Source: Aquimonas sp002352135 (GTDB lineage Bacteria > Pseudomonadota > Gammaproteobacteria > Xanthomonadales > Xanthomonadaceae). From it: a stretch of DNA of 64,000 bases. Where the stretch lies: NCBI GenBank assembly GCA_035440755.1, contig DAORND010000008.1, positions 3,887 through 67,886 on the forward strand, given 5' to 3'. The translations under genes and the position numbers were made by a program. The stretch's first letter is position 1. Every line of letters starts with the position of its first letter. Positions 17,007 to 24,730 of the stretch are shown piece after piece. The notes under the pieces were generated by a model that saw nothing but the letters and a program-made list of their open reading frames with translations, ran no database searches and had not been told where the DNA came from.

Positions 17007-17641
17007 CGCTGAACCACGCGAACCCGCGTGAGTTCTGGGACTCGCGCTTTGCGGAAATCGACTTTCTCTACGGTCAGCTGCCCAACGCGTGGCTGTACGA
17101 ATGTGCCATCAGCCTGCCACCACACGGCGGGCGCGTGCTGTGTGCCGCCGAGGGCCAAGGTCGCAATGCCCTGTGGTTGGCGAAGCAGGGATGCGAAGTC
17201 CACGTGGTGGATATTTCTGCCGTGGCCTTGGAGCACCTTGAGCGGCGCGCACGACAACTCGGACTGCCGATCACCTGCGAACAGGCCGATCTGGCCAATT
17301 GGATCGCCGAGCCCGAGAGTTACGACGCGGCCTTGCTGATCTTCGCCCACTTCCCGCCAGCGGTACGGAAGCATGTGCACACGCAAGTCCAACGCGCCCT
17401 CAAACCGAGAGGTTGGCTGGTGTTGGAAGCGTTTTCCCCAGAGCAACTCGGATTGACTTCCGGCGGACCGCGAAATCCTGCCTGGCTCTACAGCGCTGAG
17501 ATGATCGCCGGGGATTTCGCAGGGATGCAGATCGCTTCGCTGAGCCAGATCCGGATCCGCCTGGATGAAGGCCCCGGACATCAGGGCGAAGCCGCCGTGG
17601 TCCGCTTGCTTGCAAGACGAATCGAAGAGCGCGCGGAGTAA
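17003..17641 (+). CDS. Class I SAM-dependent methyltransferase, TehB-like
   Basis: A 212-residue Rossmann-fold methyltransferase. Motif I is replaced by VLCAAEGQGRNALWLAKQG, followed by the acidic strand end VHVVDIS and the motif QADLANW. FWDSRFAEIDFLYGQLPN at the N-terminus resembles TehB/thiopurine-type enzymes that methylate small thiols, tellurite or selenite. It is last in the SQR operon, coupled by an ATGA overlap. Methylation of sulfide or a thiol as a detoxification step is plausible but is inference. Confidence 0.82.
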   Translation: MTLNHANPREFWDSRFAEIDFLYGQLPNAWLYECAISLPPHGGRVLCAAEGQGRNALWLAKQGCEVHVVDISAVALEHLERRARQLGLPITCEQADLANWIAEPESYDAALLIFAHFPPAVRKHVHTQVQRALKPRGWLVLEAFSPEQLGLTSGGPRNPAWLYSAEMIAGDFAGMQIASLSQIRIRLDEGPGHQGEAAVVRLLARRIEERAE

Positions 17642-17790
17642 CAGCGCTCCTTCTGCGGCAAGGATCACCTGCGCGCGGCGCGGACGGGGCGACCTGACGC
17701 TTGTCGGCTCCACTCTACCGACCATCTGGCTGGACTGGAGTCGCTGACGGCGCGGGCATACAGTGGGATGGTCAAAAAAGGGGGAAGTGC

Positions 17791-18354
17791 ATGCGCAACT
17801 TGTGCCACCAGTCAAGATTCAGCGGTCTTCCTGCATTTAGTTCGGTTTGGCAGCGCGGCGTCACCCTGTTGGAGTTGATGGTCGCTGTTGCTATTGTGGG
17901 CATTACCCTGTCCCTTGCGTTACCAAGTTTCAATGACTCGATCGAACGGAATCGCGTCGTATCGACCGTCAACGAAATGGTGGGTGCCATGAATCTTGCC
18001 CGTTCGGAAGCAATCCGCACGAACCGGACTGCCACCTTTTGTGCCAGCCTTGATCAAGCGACCTGCGGTGGGACATGGAGTGATGGCTGGATCGCTATCG
18101 CTGATCTCGATGGGGATGCGGTCATGGATGTCTTGCGCACTGGCACTGTCAGTGACAAGGACGAAGTTACGGCTGCTGCGACTCAGATCGACTTTAATCA
18201 GCGCGGTCTGAAGACAGTCCCGGTGGGTGCGGCCACTATCGCTGTTCAGCCAGCAGGTTGTGCGGTTGGAAAGCCGCATCGTCGCGTCGTTTCCGTGACT
18301 GCTACCGGCGGTGCATTTGTCGCCAATCATGGCACTGACGCCAATTGTATTTGA
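17791..18354 (+). CDS. fimT: Type IV pilus minor pilin FimT/GspH-like
   Basis: A 187-residue class III signal protein. The prepilin peptidase site is RG|VTLLE with Glu5, followed by the hydrophobic helix LMVAVAIVGITLSLALP. The helix continues ERNRVVSTVNEMVGAMNLARSEAIRTN, the GspH/FimT hallmark. Cysteines in ATFCASLDQATCGG and near the C-terminus probably form disulfides. GGGGGAAG directly precedes the ATG, which fixes the start; earlier in-frame codons are non-coding. It opens the minor pilin operon. Confidence 0.88.
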   Translation: MRNLCHQSRFSGLPAFSSVWQRGVTLLELMVAVAIVGITLSLALPSFNDSIERNRVVSTVNEMVGAMNLARSEAIRTNRTATFCASLDQATCGGTWSDGWIAIADLDGDAVMDVLRTGTVSDKDEVTAAATQIDFNQRGLKTVPVGAATIAVQPAGCAVGKPHRRVVSVTATGGAFVANHGTDANCI

Positions 18355-18366
18355 TGGGTTCTTTAT

Positions 18367-18894
18367 ATGACTACGAAATGGCAAGCTGATACTGAACGTG
18401 GTGTATCGCTCATCGAGGTAATGGTGGCAGTGTTGGTGCTTTCAATTGGACTGCTGGGAATGGCTTCGCTTATGGGGGTCTCGTTGCGCAATACCCAGAG
18501 TGCCAACTACCGGACTCAGGCGGCTAATCTTGCATACGAGTACATTGACACGGCGCGAGCCTATATCGCCATTGGCGGTGGAGACAAGCTTGGATACATC
18601 CTGCAGCCAGCGTGGTCGGCCGCCAATTGCGATATTGCGACCGCGCCTCTCTACAATTGCGGTGGTGGCTTGGACTCCTTGAATTGCGACATCCGACGAT
18701 TAGGGGACCATGTGTGCCGGGTGTTGCCCGGAGGGCGTCTGCGGGCCACTGCTGTGCCGCTTGGTGGAAATCCGGATCGCCTGCAGTTGACGGTCGACAT
18801 CTGCTGGACAGATGACCGATCAGGCGCGGGAGCAGTGACTGAGGCCTGCAACAGCGATTCGGAAACCTTGTTCACGTTGGTGACCGAGCTATGA
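18367..18894 (+). CDS. pilV: Type IV pilus modification protein PilV
   Basis: A 175-residue minor pilin with processing site RG|VSLIE and helix VMVAVLVLSIGLLGMASLMG. The helix runs into LRNTQSANYRTQAANLAYEYIDTARAYI, as in PilV proteins. PilV takes part in the minor pilin tip complex that primes pilus assembly. It follows fimT by 12 bases, and its stop overlaps the pilW start. Six cysteines in the globular domain suggest disulfides. Confidence 0.88.
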   Translation: MTTKWQADTERGVSLIEVMVAVLVLSIGLLGMASLMGVSLRNTQSANYRTQAANLAYEYIDTARAYIAIGGGDKLGYILQPAWSAANCDIATAPLYNCGGGLDSLNCDIRRLGDHVCRVLPGGRLRATAVPLGGNPDRLQLTVDICWTDDRSGAGAVTEACNSDSETLFTLVTEL

Positions 18895-20090
18895 GTATTG
18901 TGAATGCGATGAGACGCCGCATTCGCGCCTCCCAGCAAGGTCTGTCATTGGTCGAACTGATGGTCGCCCTCGCAATCGGTGTTCTACTTTTGTTGGGTCT
19001 GGTTGAGATATTCGGCTCGACAAGAGCTGCCTTTGGTGCGGCTGAGGGTTCTTCTAGAGCACAGGAAGCAGGAAGATTCGCTACAGAGTTTCTCAAGAGA
19101 GATTTGCGGGTCACAGGCCACGTTGGCTGCCTGAACGAACGTGCCTATCTGTCGGCTGCGGGTGGCCTGTTTGTGCACATGAGTGCTGGCGCTGTTGCGG
19201 CGGCACCCTATGCGTTCCGTGTCGATTATCCGATTCAGGCCTATGAGTACGCGGGTACAGGGCCGGGAGATGCAGTCGATCTTTCGGCGGGGGCAACCGC
19301 TGCCACAGTGAGTGGTGAATGGAGTCCGGCATTGCCGACCGAGCTTGACGCCTTGCTCAACGAGGCAGTGGTTGGAAGTGATGTGCTTGTCGTTCGTTTT
19401 TTGAGTCCAGAGTTCGTTGATTCGGTTATTGTTGATATAGCCAATGCGCAATTTCAGATTACAGATCTGGCCGATCAGCCATTCTTTACATTGGATAGTG
19501 TCTACGGCGTTACAAATTGTCGAAAACTGAGCCTGGTGCAAGCTAGGACGGCCCCCGTGGCGGGCATTGTGAATGTTGGTATTAGCGGATTGAATGCGGT
19601 GGGCTGGAGTGCGCAGTTCGAAGACGGTTATGCACCACCCGGGACGAGTGTGCACAACTACAATTACGTTGTGTACTACGCCGGGATAGATGGTGCGTCT
19701 GGCCAGCCATCTCTTAAGCGGCGAAACCTCGATCCATCGAGTGCAACGTTCCTCGGGCCATCAGAAACTTTGGTTGAAGGGGTGGAGTCGCTTCAATTCG
19801 TGTTCGGTGTGGACACTAGCGCGCCTCAAGATGATCAGGTGGATGTCTATCACACGGCAGACGGGATTGCCGGACTCCCGGTTGGTGCGGATGACCCTGC
19901 GCGGTGGAGGCGGGTGGCAACCGCCCGAATGGGGGTGATTACCCGAAGCCCGAATTCATCATCTGCCGCTCGCGACGCTGCCGCATCACAAATTCGGTTG
20001 GCGGATTCTGTGTTCACGTTCGCCGATGATGGGCGGGTCCGCCAGTCACACGAAACACTCGTTTCCATGCGAAATCGGAACAGGAATTGA
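18891..20090 (+). CDS. pilW: Type IV pilus assembly protein PilW
   Basis: A 399-residue minor pilin. The prepilin cleavage site is QQG|LSLVE and the helix is LMVALAIGVLLLLGLVEIF. The length and the VTGHVGCLN segment fit PilW. It overlaps pilV by ATGA and is followed one base later by pilX. Codon use from here through pilY1 is less GC-rich than in flanking genes. Confidence 0.88.
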   Translation: MSIVNAMRRRIRASQQGLSLVELMVALAIGVLLLLGLVEIFGSTRAAFGAAEGSSRAQEAGRFATEFLKRDLRVTGHVGCLNERAYLSAAGGLFVHMSAGAVAAAPYAFRVDYPIQAYEYAGTGPGDAVDLSAGATAATVSGEWSPALPTELDALLNEAVVGSDVLVVRFLSPEFVDSVIVDIANAQFQITDLADQPFFTLDSVYGVTNCRKLSLVQARTAPVAGIVNVGISGLNAVGWSAQFEDGYAPPGTSVHNYNYVVYYAGIDGASGQPSLKRRNLDPSSATFLGPSETLVEGVESLQFVFGVDTSAPQDDQVDVYHTADGIAGLPVGADDPARWRRVATARMGVITRSPNSSSAARDAAASQIRLADSVFTFADDGRVRQSHETLVSMRNRNRN

Positions 20091-20091
20091 C

Positions 20092-20568
20092 ATGAACCAA
20101 TTCAATCACTTTCCACAGAGACAACAGCGCGGTGCCGCATTGTTTGTGTCGATGATGATTCTAATACTGCTGACCATGCTCGCTCTGTCAGCATCGCAAG
20201 TTACTAGTCTGCAGGAGAAAATGGCTTCTGCGTATTGGGCGGACGCGCGTGCGTTCGAGCGTTCCGAAGCCGCGCTTCGAGCAGAGCAGCGCGCGCTAAG
20301 AACCGCTGTTGAGCAGGGTTTGTGTGTTTCGGATTCTGCCAGCTTACCAACTTGGCTTGGTAGCGCCCCGGCGGCTGGCGAGGCTCATGTATTGGCGATC
20401 CGCCATGAGGCGGCACGCGGCAGCGGCCTTGAGTCCGAAATCGTTGCCGGCAGTGCATTGGGCGCGTTGGATTGCGCGGTGTTCAAGATAAGTGTGGCAG
20501 ACGCCGATACCGTGGCCCCAGCTGACGCCAGCGCTTGGTCGGTTGTTCAGTCTGTCTTCGTACCATAG
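20092..20568 (+). CDS. pilX: Type IV pilus assembly protein PilX
   Basis: A 158-residue PilX-type protein. The N-terminus QQRGAALFVSMMILILLTML matches the PilX_N pattern: a class III-like signal in which Glu5 is missing, as usual for this family. The helix continues SASQVTSLQEKMASAYWADARAFERSEAALRAEQ. It is one base after pilW and about 27 bases before pilY1. It should join the tip complex with PilV, PilW and PilY1. Confidence 0.85.
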   Translation: MNQFNHFPQRQQRGAALFVSMMILILLTMLALSASQVTSLQEKMASAYWADARAFERSEAALRAEQRALRTAVEQGLCVSDSASLPTWLGSAPAAGEAHVLAIRHEAARGSGLESEIVAGSALGALDCAVFKISVADADTVAPADASAWSVVQSVFVP

Positions 20569-20595
20569 ATTTAGCTGTTGAGAAGGAGTTTGGCT

Positions 20596-23500
20596 ATGTT
20601 CGCCATGCAATCCGTTTCAGTGAAGCGCGCGCTGGTGGCGCTCGTCGCCGCCCTGACGATGGCGTCCGGGATGTCAGCGAGAGCGGCAATTGATGTTTCG
20701 CAAAGCCCGTTGTTTCTTCCTTCGCCGGTTGATCCAAATATCCTGTTCGTGTTGGACGACTCTGGATCGATGTACTGGGAATCTATTCCAGATAGTGCCG
20801 TCTTGTTCATGTTCCCCAGACCAAACGGTGTATATGGGAACGCCAGTGAATATAGCAACCAGGTAGCCTCAGTAAATTATGCCTCAGGGAATGCGAATGA
20901 GGCCGTTTCTGCTTTGGCTTTTCGTTCGTCTTCCTATAACCCTTTGTATTATAATCCGGCTATTACATATCGGCCTTGGGCAAACGCCGATGGGTCGCTG
21001 TGGGCGGATTCGAATCCACTGGCCGCCCGATATCATCCGGCGCGAGGTGGTCCGGGAACCCTGAATCTGACGACAAATGTTACTCAGAACGCACAATGGG
21101 TGTATACGAACAATGCCGGGAGTGCGTGGGGGGCTTGGGCTGATAGAAGTTATTACCCGGCGACTTATGCACGGTTCCTAGGTGGGGCAGTTTGGAATGC
21201 GGCAAACTATCAACGCGTCGAAATTAAGGTAGCAAATGCTCCTTTCACTGGTGACGGTCGCGAGAACAGAACAGATGTTGGTTGCGTGGCAGGCAGCTGT
21301 AGCTACACCGCAGAAATTCAGAATTTCGCAAACTGGTTTACTTACTACAGGTCGCGGCATTTGGCGGCAGCGGCAGGTGTTGGTCGCGCTTTCGCATCCC
21401 AGTCGGAGAAAATGCGCGTTGGATTTGGTGCGATCAATAAGTCCGGTACGTCTGTGGATGGAGTGGCCAATACTGAAGTGGTAATGAGCGGCGTGAGGCA
21501 ATTTTCCGGCGCGGATCGAACCTCATTTTTTAATACGCTTTATGGCAGTAGTTGGGAGCCTTGGGGTACACCTTTGCGCTGGGCACTTGACAATGCGGGT
21601 CAGTATTTTTCACGCTCGGACAATCCTGGCCCATGGGGAAAAATACCTGGCACGAACGATGCGAGTAGTCATTTGGCCTGCAGGCAGAGCTACACGATCT
21701 TGATGACAGACGGTTATTGGAATGGCGCCGCGGCGGAAACAGCAGGAGCTCAGGCCGATACTGACTCAACGGGTGGTCCAACCATTCTTGGTCCATCTGG
21801 TTCGTTCACATTCGACGCGGTGACTCCGTTTCGCGACGGTCGCGGCAACACGCTTGCGGATGTCGCTATGTATTATTGGAAGCGAGATCTACGCGGTACT
21901 ATAGATAACTTGGTCCCGACATCAACGATCAATCCTGCGTTCTGGCAGCACATGGTGACGTTCGGTATCGGTTTTGGTGTTGCGGGCACGGTTTCACCAA
22001 CAACAGCGTTCGATGCGCTCGCCAATTCACCGGCGATCAACATCAATTGGCCGAACCCTACAGGTGGTACCGCCCAGGTGGATGATTTGCTGCATGCTGC
22101 GATTAATTCGCGCGGTGGTTTCTTCTCTGCCCGTGAGCCAGACGTTTTTGCGTCGGAATTGTCGAGTGTGTTGCAGGAAATTGTTGCTCGCTCGCTTGCT
22201 TCAAATGGTGTGTCCGCTTCTGCGACAAGGCGTGATACCAGTTTCTTGGTGTATGTTCCGGAGTTTGACAGCGCGGATTGGACTGGCGATGTCAAGGCCT
22301 ACAACTTGAATTCGGATGGTAGTCTAGCGAGTGTCGCATGGTCGGTATCGGCTAAGTTCAATTCTGGTTCGCCGGTGGATCATTCCTCTCGCGATATTTA
22401 TGTTGCCCTCCCCAGTGGATCGAGTTACGCCCTGTCCCCGTTTACGGTTTCTGGGCTCGGTGGGGCTACATCTGCAGAGGCACACTTGGGTATTGTTGCA
22501 TCGGATATTACAGCTTATGGCACTGGTATCACGGTGAGCGAAGTCATCGATTATGTGCGCGGCAGCCATGCCAATGAGGGAACGAATGGTGGGCCTTTGC
22601 GAAATCGCTTGCGAGCATTTGGTGACATCATCGGTTCAAAGCCCGAAGTGATACGCGCCAATAGTTTCGGTTATGAGACCTTGCCTGCTGCTGAGGGAGG
22701 CGGGAGTGATGACTCGATCTTCGGGACATACGCACACTTCTTGAAGCAGAAGCGCGCTAAGGATCCGGTTCTTTTCGTAGGTTCGAACGACGGCATGTTG
22801 CATGCGTTTGATGCGACGGAGACTGGCGGCGACTTGCTTTTCAGTGTAATGCCGAACGGGTCGTTAGGGTTGGTTAAGGAGTTACCAAAGAAGACGTATG
22901 CCCATCATTTCGGAGTGGACGGATCGCCGGCGCAGTTTGACGTAAGACTCGGTGGCTCATGGAAGACAATTCTGCTTACGCCGATGGGTGCGGGTGGGCG
23001 GTCGGTATTTGCATTGGATGTGACAGATGCCGGCTCAAGTTTCTCCATGAGCAGCTTCTTGTGGGAGTTCAAGAACGCTAATCTCGGATATACGCTTGGT
23101 GATCCAAAGGCTGCCTATTACAGAGGTAACCAGTGGTATGTCACTGTGCCGAACGGCGCTGGTGCGAATGATCATCAGGCGCGGTTGTTTTTCTTGGATC
23201 CATCGGATGGATCGATTGAACATAATGTTGTGCTGGGAAGTTCGGGCACAGCTTCCGATCCCAACGGTTTGATGTCGGCTGTTCCTGTAGACAGTGATTT
23301 TGATGGTCGAGCGGATACGGTTTATGCGGCCGATTTGCACGGCAACGTTTGGAAGGTTGTCATCAGTGCCGCGGGAGTGCCGACGGTTGCCTATGGCGGT
23401 CCGTTCTATGTAGCCAAAGATGCTAGTGGGAATCGCCAGCCAATTACTGGATCGCTTAGTGCGGCGGTCCACCACCTGAGTGGTCAGATGGTGTTTTTTG

Positions 23501-24198
23501 GAACGGGCAAGTACTTCGAGGTGGGTGACAATACAGTCAGCTCGACGCCGCCGATGGAAACGTTCTACGGTGTCTGGGATAACGGCGCGTCAGTGGGTGG
23601 TCGGTCCCAGCTAACGCAGCAGAGTATAACCGGTGAGATTATGACCACGGATGGTCTCGCTCGAACCATGAGCAATGTGGCGGTTGACTGGAACAACGAG
23701 AAGGGCTGGTACGTCGACTTGGCAGTAGGTAGCACGAAGATTGGCGAGCGATTTGTCGGGCAGCCAAAGGTGCAGTTAGGTAGGGTATTCTTCACGACGT
23801 ACACGCCGAAAGGTGATGCCTGTCAACCAGGTGGTGAGAACAGGTTGTACGCGCTTTCAGCTTTGACTGGCGCTGCCAATTTTGGATTTGACGATGCTAC
23901 ATGCACTGACTGCGGTGGCGTTGTGATTGGATCTGATGGCGGGGCGATTGATGTTCCTGATTTTGTGGTTACGCCGCCTGGCTCCGGAGCGTGTAGGCCA
24001 GGGATTGATACCGGTTGTGAGTTGCAGTATGTCGATGAGGACGGTAATCCTTGTACTGCAGGCGACTCTGGATGCAGTGCAGTGACGCCCGGGGCAGCGC
24101 AAGGTTGTCGGCTTGATATTGGAGTTGTGTTGAGCAACGGTACCCGCTCGATTGGTGGTTTGTCGTGTGGTGTTCAGTCTTGGCGGCAGTTGCAGTAA
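20596..24198 (+). CDS. pilY1: Type IV pilus tip adhesin/biogenesis factor PilY1
   Basis: A 1200-residue exported protein. A signal peptide ends near SARA (about residue 30). A von Willebrand A-like domain begins at once, with the MIDAS signature DDSGS (Asp54, Ser56, Ser58). The C-terminal half is the PilY1 beta-propeller (DPVLFVGSNDGMLHAFD, MGAGGRSVFALDVTD). It holds a calcium-binding loop at about 899-907 of the pattern DxDxDGxxD. The last 120 residues form a cysteine-rich tail ending GLSCGVQSW. PilY1 promotes pilus extension, surface sensing and adhesion. The ATG at 20596 is chosen over a TTG 18 bases upstream because AAGGAG lies 7 bases before it. Confidence 0.92.
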   Translation: MFAMQSVSVKRALVALVAALTMASGMSARAAIDVSQSPLFLPSPVDPNILFVLDDSGSMYWESIPDSAVLFMFPRPNGVYGNASEYSNQVASVNYASGNANEAVSALAFRSSSYNPLYYNPAITYRPWANADGSLWADSNPLAARYHPARGGPGTLNLTTNVTQNAQWVYTNNAGSAWGAWADRSYYPATYARFLGGAVWNAANYQRVEIKVANAPFTGDGRENRTDVGCVAGSCSYTAEIQNFANWFTYYRSRHLAAAAGVGRAFASQSEKMRVGFGAINKSGTSVDGVANTEVVMSGVRQFSGADRTSFFNTLYGSSWEPWGTPLRWALDNAGQYFSRSDNPGPWGKIPGTNDASSHLACRQSYTILMTDGYWNGAAAETAGAQADTDSTGGPTILGPSGSFTFDAVTPFRDGRGNTLADVAMYYWKRDLRGTIDNLVPTSTINPAFWQHMVTFGIGFGVAGTVSPTTAFDALANSPAININWPNPTGGTAQVDDLLHAAINSRGGFFSAREPDVFASELSSVLQEIVARSLASNGVSASATRRDTSFLVYVPEFDSADWTGDVKAYNLNSDGSLASVAWSVSAKFNSGSPVDHSSRDIYVALPSGSSYALSPFTVSGLGGATSAEAHLGIVASDITAYGTGITVSEVIDYVRGSHANEGTNGGPLRNRLRAFGDIIGSKPEVIRANSFGYETLPAAEGGGSDDSIFGTYAHFLKQKRAKDPVLFVGSNDGMLHAFDATETGGDLLFSVMPNGSLGLVKELPKKTYAHHFGVDGSPAQFDVRLGGSWKTILLTPMGAGGRSVFALDVTDAGSSFSMSSFLWEFKNANLGYTLGDPKAAYYRGNQWYVTVPNGAGANDHQARLFFLDPSDGSIEHNVVLGSSGTASDPNGLMSAVPVDSDFDGRADTVYAADLHGNVWKVVISAAGVPTVAYGGPFYVAKDASGNRQPITGSLSAAVHHLSGQMVFFGTGKYFEVGDNTVSSTPPMETFYGVWDNGASVGGRSQLTQQSITGEIMTTDGLARTMSNVAVDWNNEKGWYVDLAVGSTKIGERFVGQPKVQLGRVFFTTYTPKGDACQPGGENRLYALSALTGAANFGFDDATCTDCGGVVIGSDGGAIDVPDFVVTPPGSGACRPGIDTGCELQYVDEDGNPCTAGDSGCSAVTPGAAQGCRLDIGVVLSNGTRSIGGLSCGVQSWRQLQ

Positions 24199-24246
24199 TG
24201 TTGTAATCGCGCCTGCCGCTTGGCGCGCGCACCGGCCGGAGTTGGT

Positions 24247-24654
24247 ATGAAATCCCTTAATCGTGGTTTTACGTTGGTTGAACTTATGATCGTCGTTGCA
24301 GTGATTGCTGTAATTACGATGATTGCGGTGCCTGCATACAACGAACAGGTTCGAAAGTCTCGGAGAGGGTTGGCGAAGAGTGATCTCTTGGAGTTAACTC
24401 AGTGCGCAGAGCGTTTCCACACGACCAATGGCACTTATGTCGGCTTTGATGCTGCCGCAGTGTGCAACGTTAACGGCAGAGATGACGCAAACACCTATGA
24501 CTTTGCCGCCGCCGCGATTACTAGGACGACTTTTACCTTGAGCGCTACCGCGCAAGGTGGGCAGACCGATGATAAGTGCGGTGACCTCGGCATCAATCAG
24601 GCCAACGTTCGCACGCATTCGGCAGGAACCGCGGCGGATCGCTGCTGGGAGTAG
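24247..24654 (+). CDS. pilE: Type IV pilin PilE-like
   Basis: A 135-residue pilin. The leader is very short (MKSLNRG) and the mature protein begins FTLVELMIVVAVIAVITMIA with Glu5. The next stretch VPAYNEQVRKSRRGLAKSDLLELTQCAERF is characteristic of minor PilE proteins of Xanthomonads and Pseudomonas. Two or more cysteines near the C-terminus (DDKCGD, DRCWE) fit a disulfide loop. It closes the cluster and precedes a hairpin terminator. It is probably a minor pilin, since the major pilin is usually encoded separately. Confidence 0.88.
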   Translation: MKSLNRGFTLVELMIVVAVIAVITMIAVPAYNEQVRKSRRGLAKSDLLELTQCAERFHTTNGTYVGFDAAAVCNVNGRDDANTYDFAAAAITRTTFTLSATAQGGQTDDKCGDLGINQANVRTHSAGTAADRCWE

Positions 24655-24681
24655 CAGCGGTTTCATTGGTGAGCGAGTTAT

Positions 24682-24711
24682 CGAAGGGCGAGCCGGTCGG
24701 TTCGCCCTTCG
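24682..24711. terminator. Bidirectional hairpin between pilE and icmF
   Basis: CGAAGGGCGA (24682-24691) pairs with TCGCCCTTCG (24702-24711), and the loop can pair further. It lies between two convergent genes. No long T-run follows, but the position and stem fit a terminator. Confidence 0.6.
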
Positions 24712-24730
24712 GCACTTTGAGCGTTGCGAC

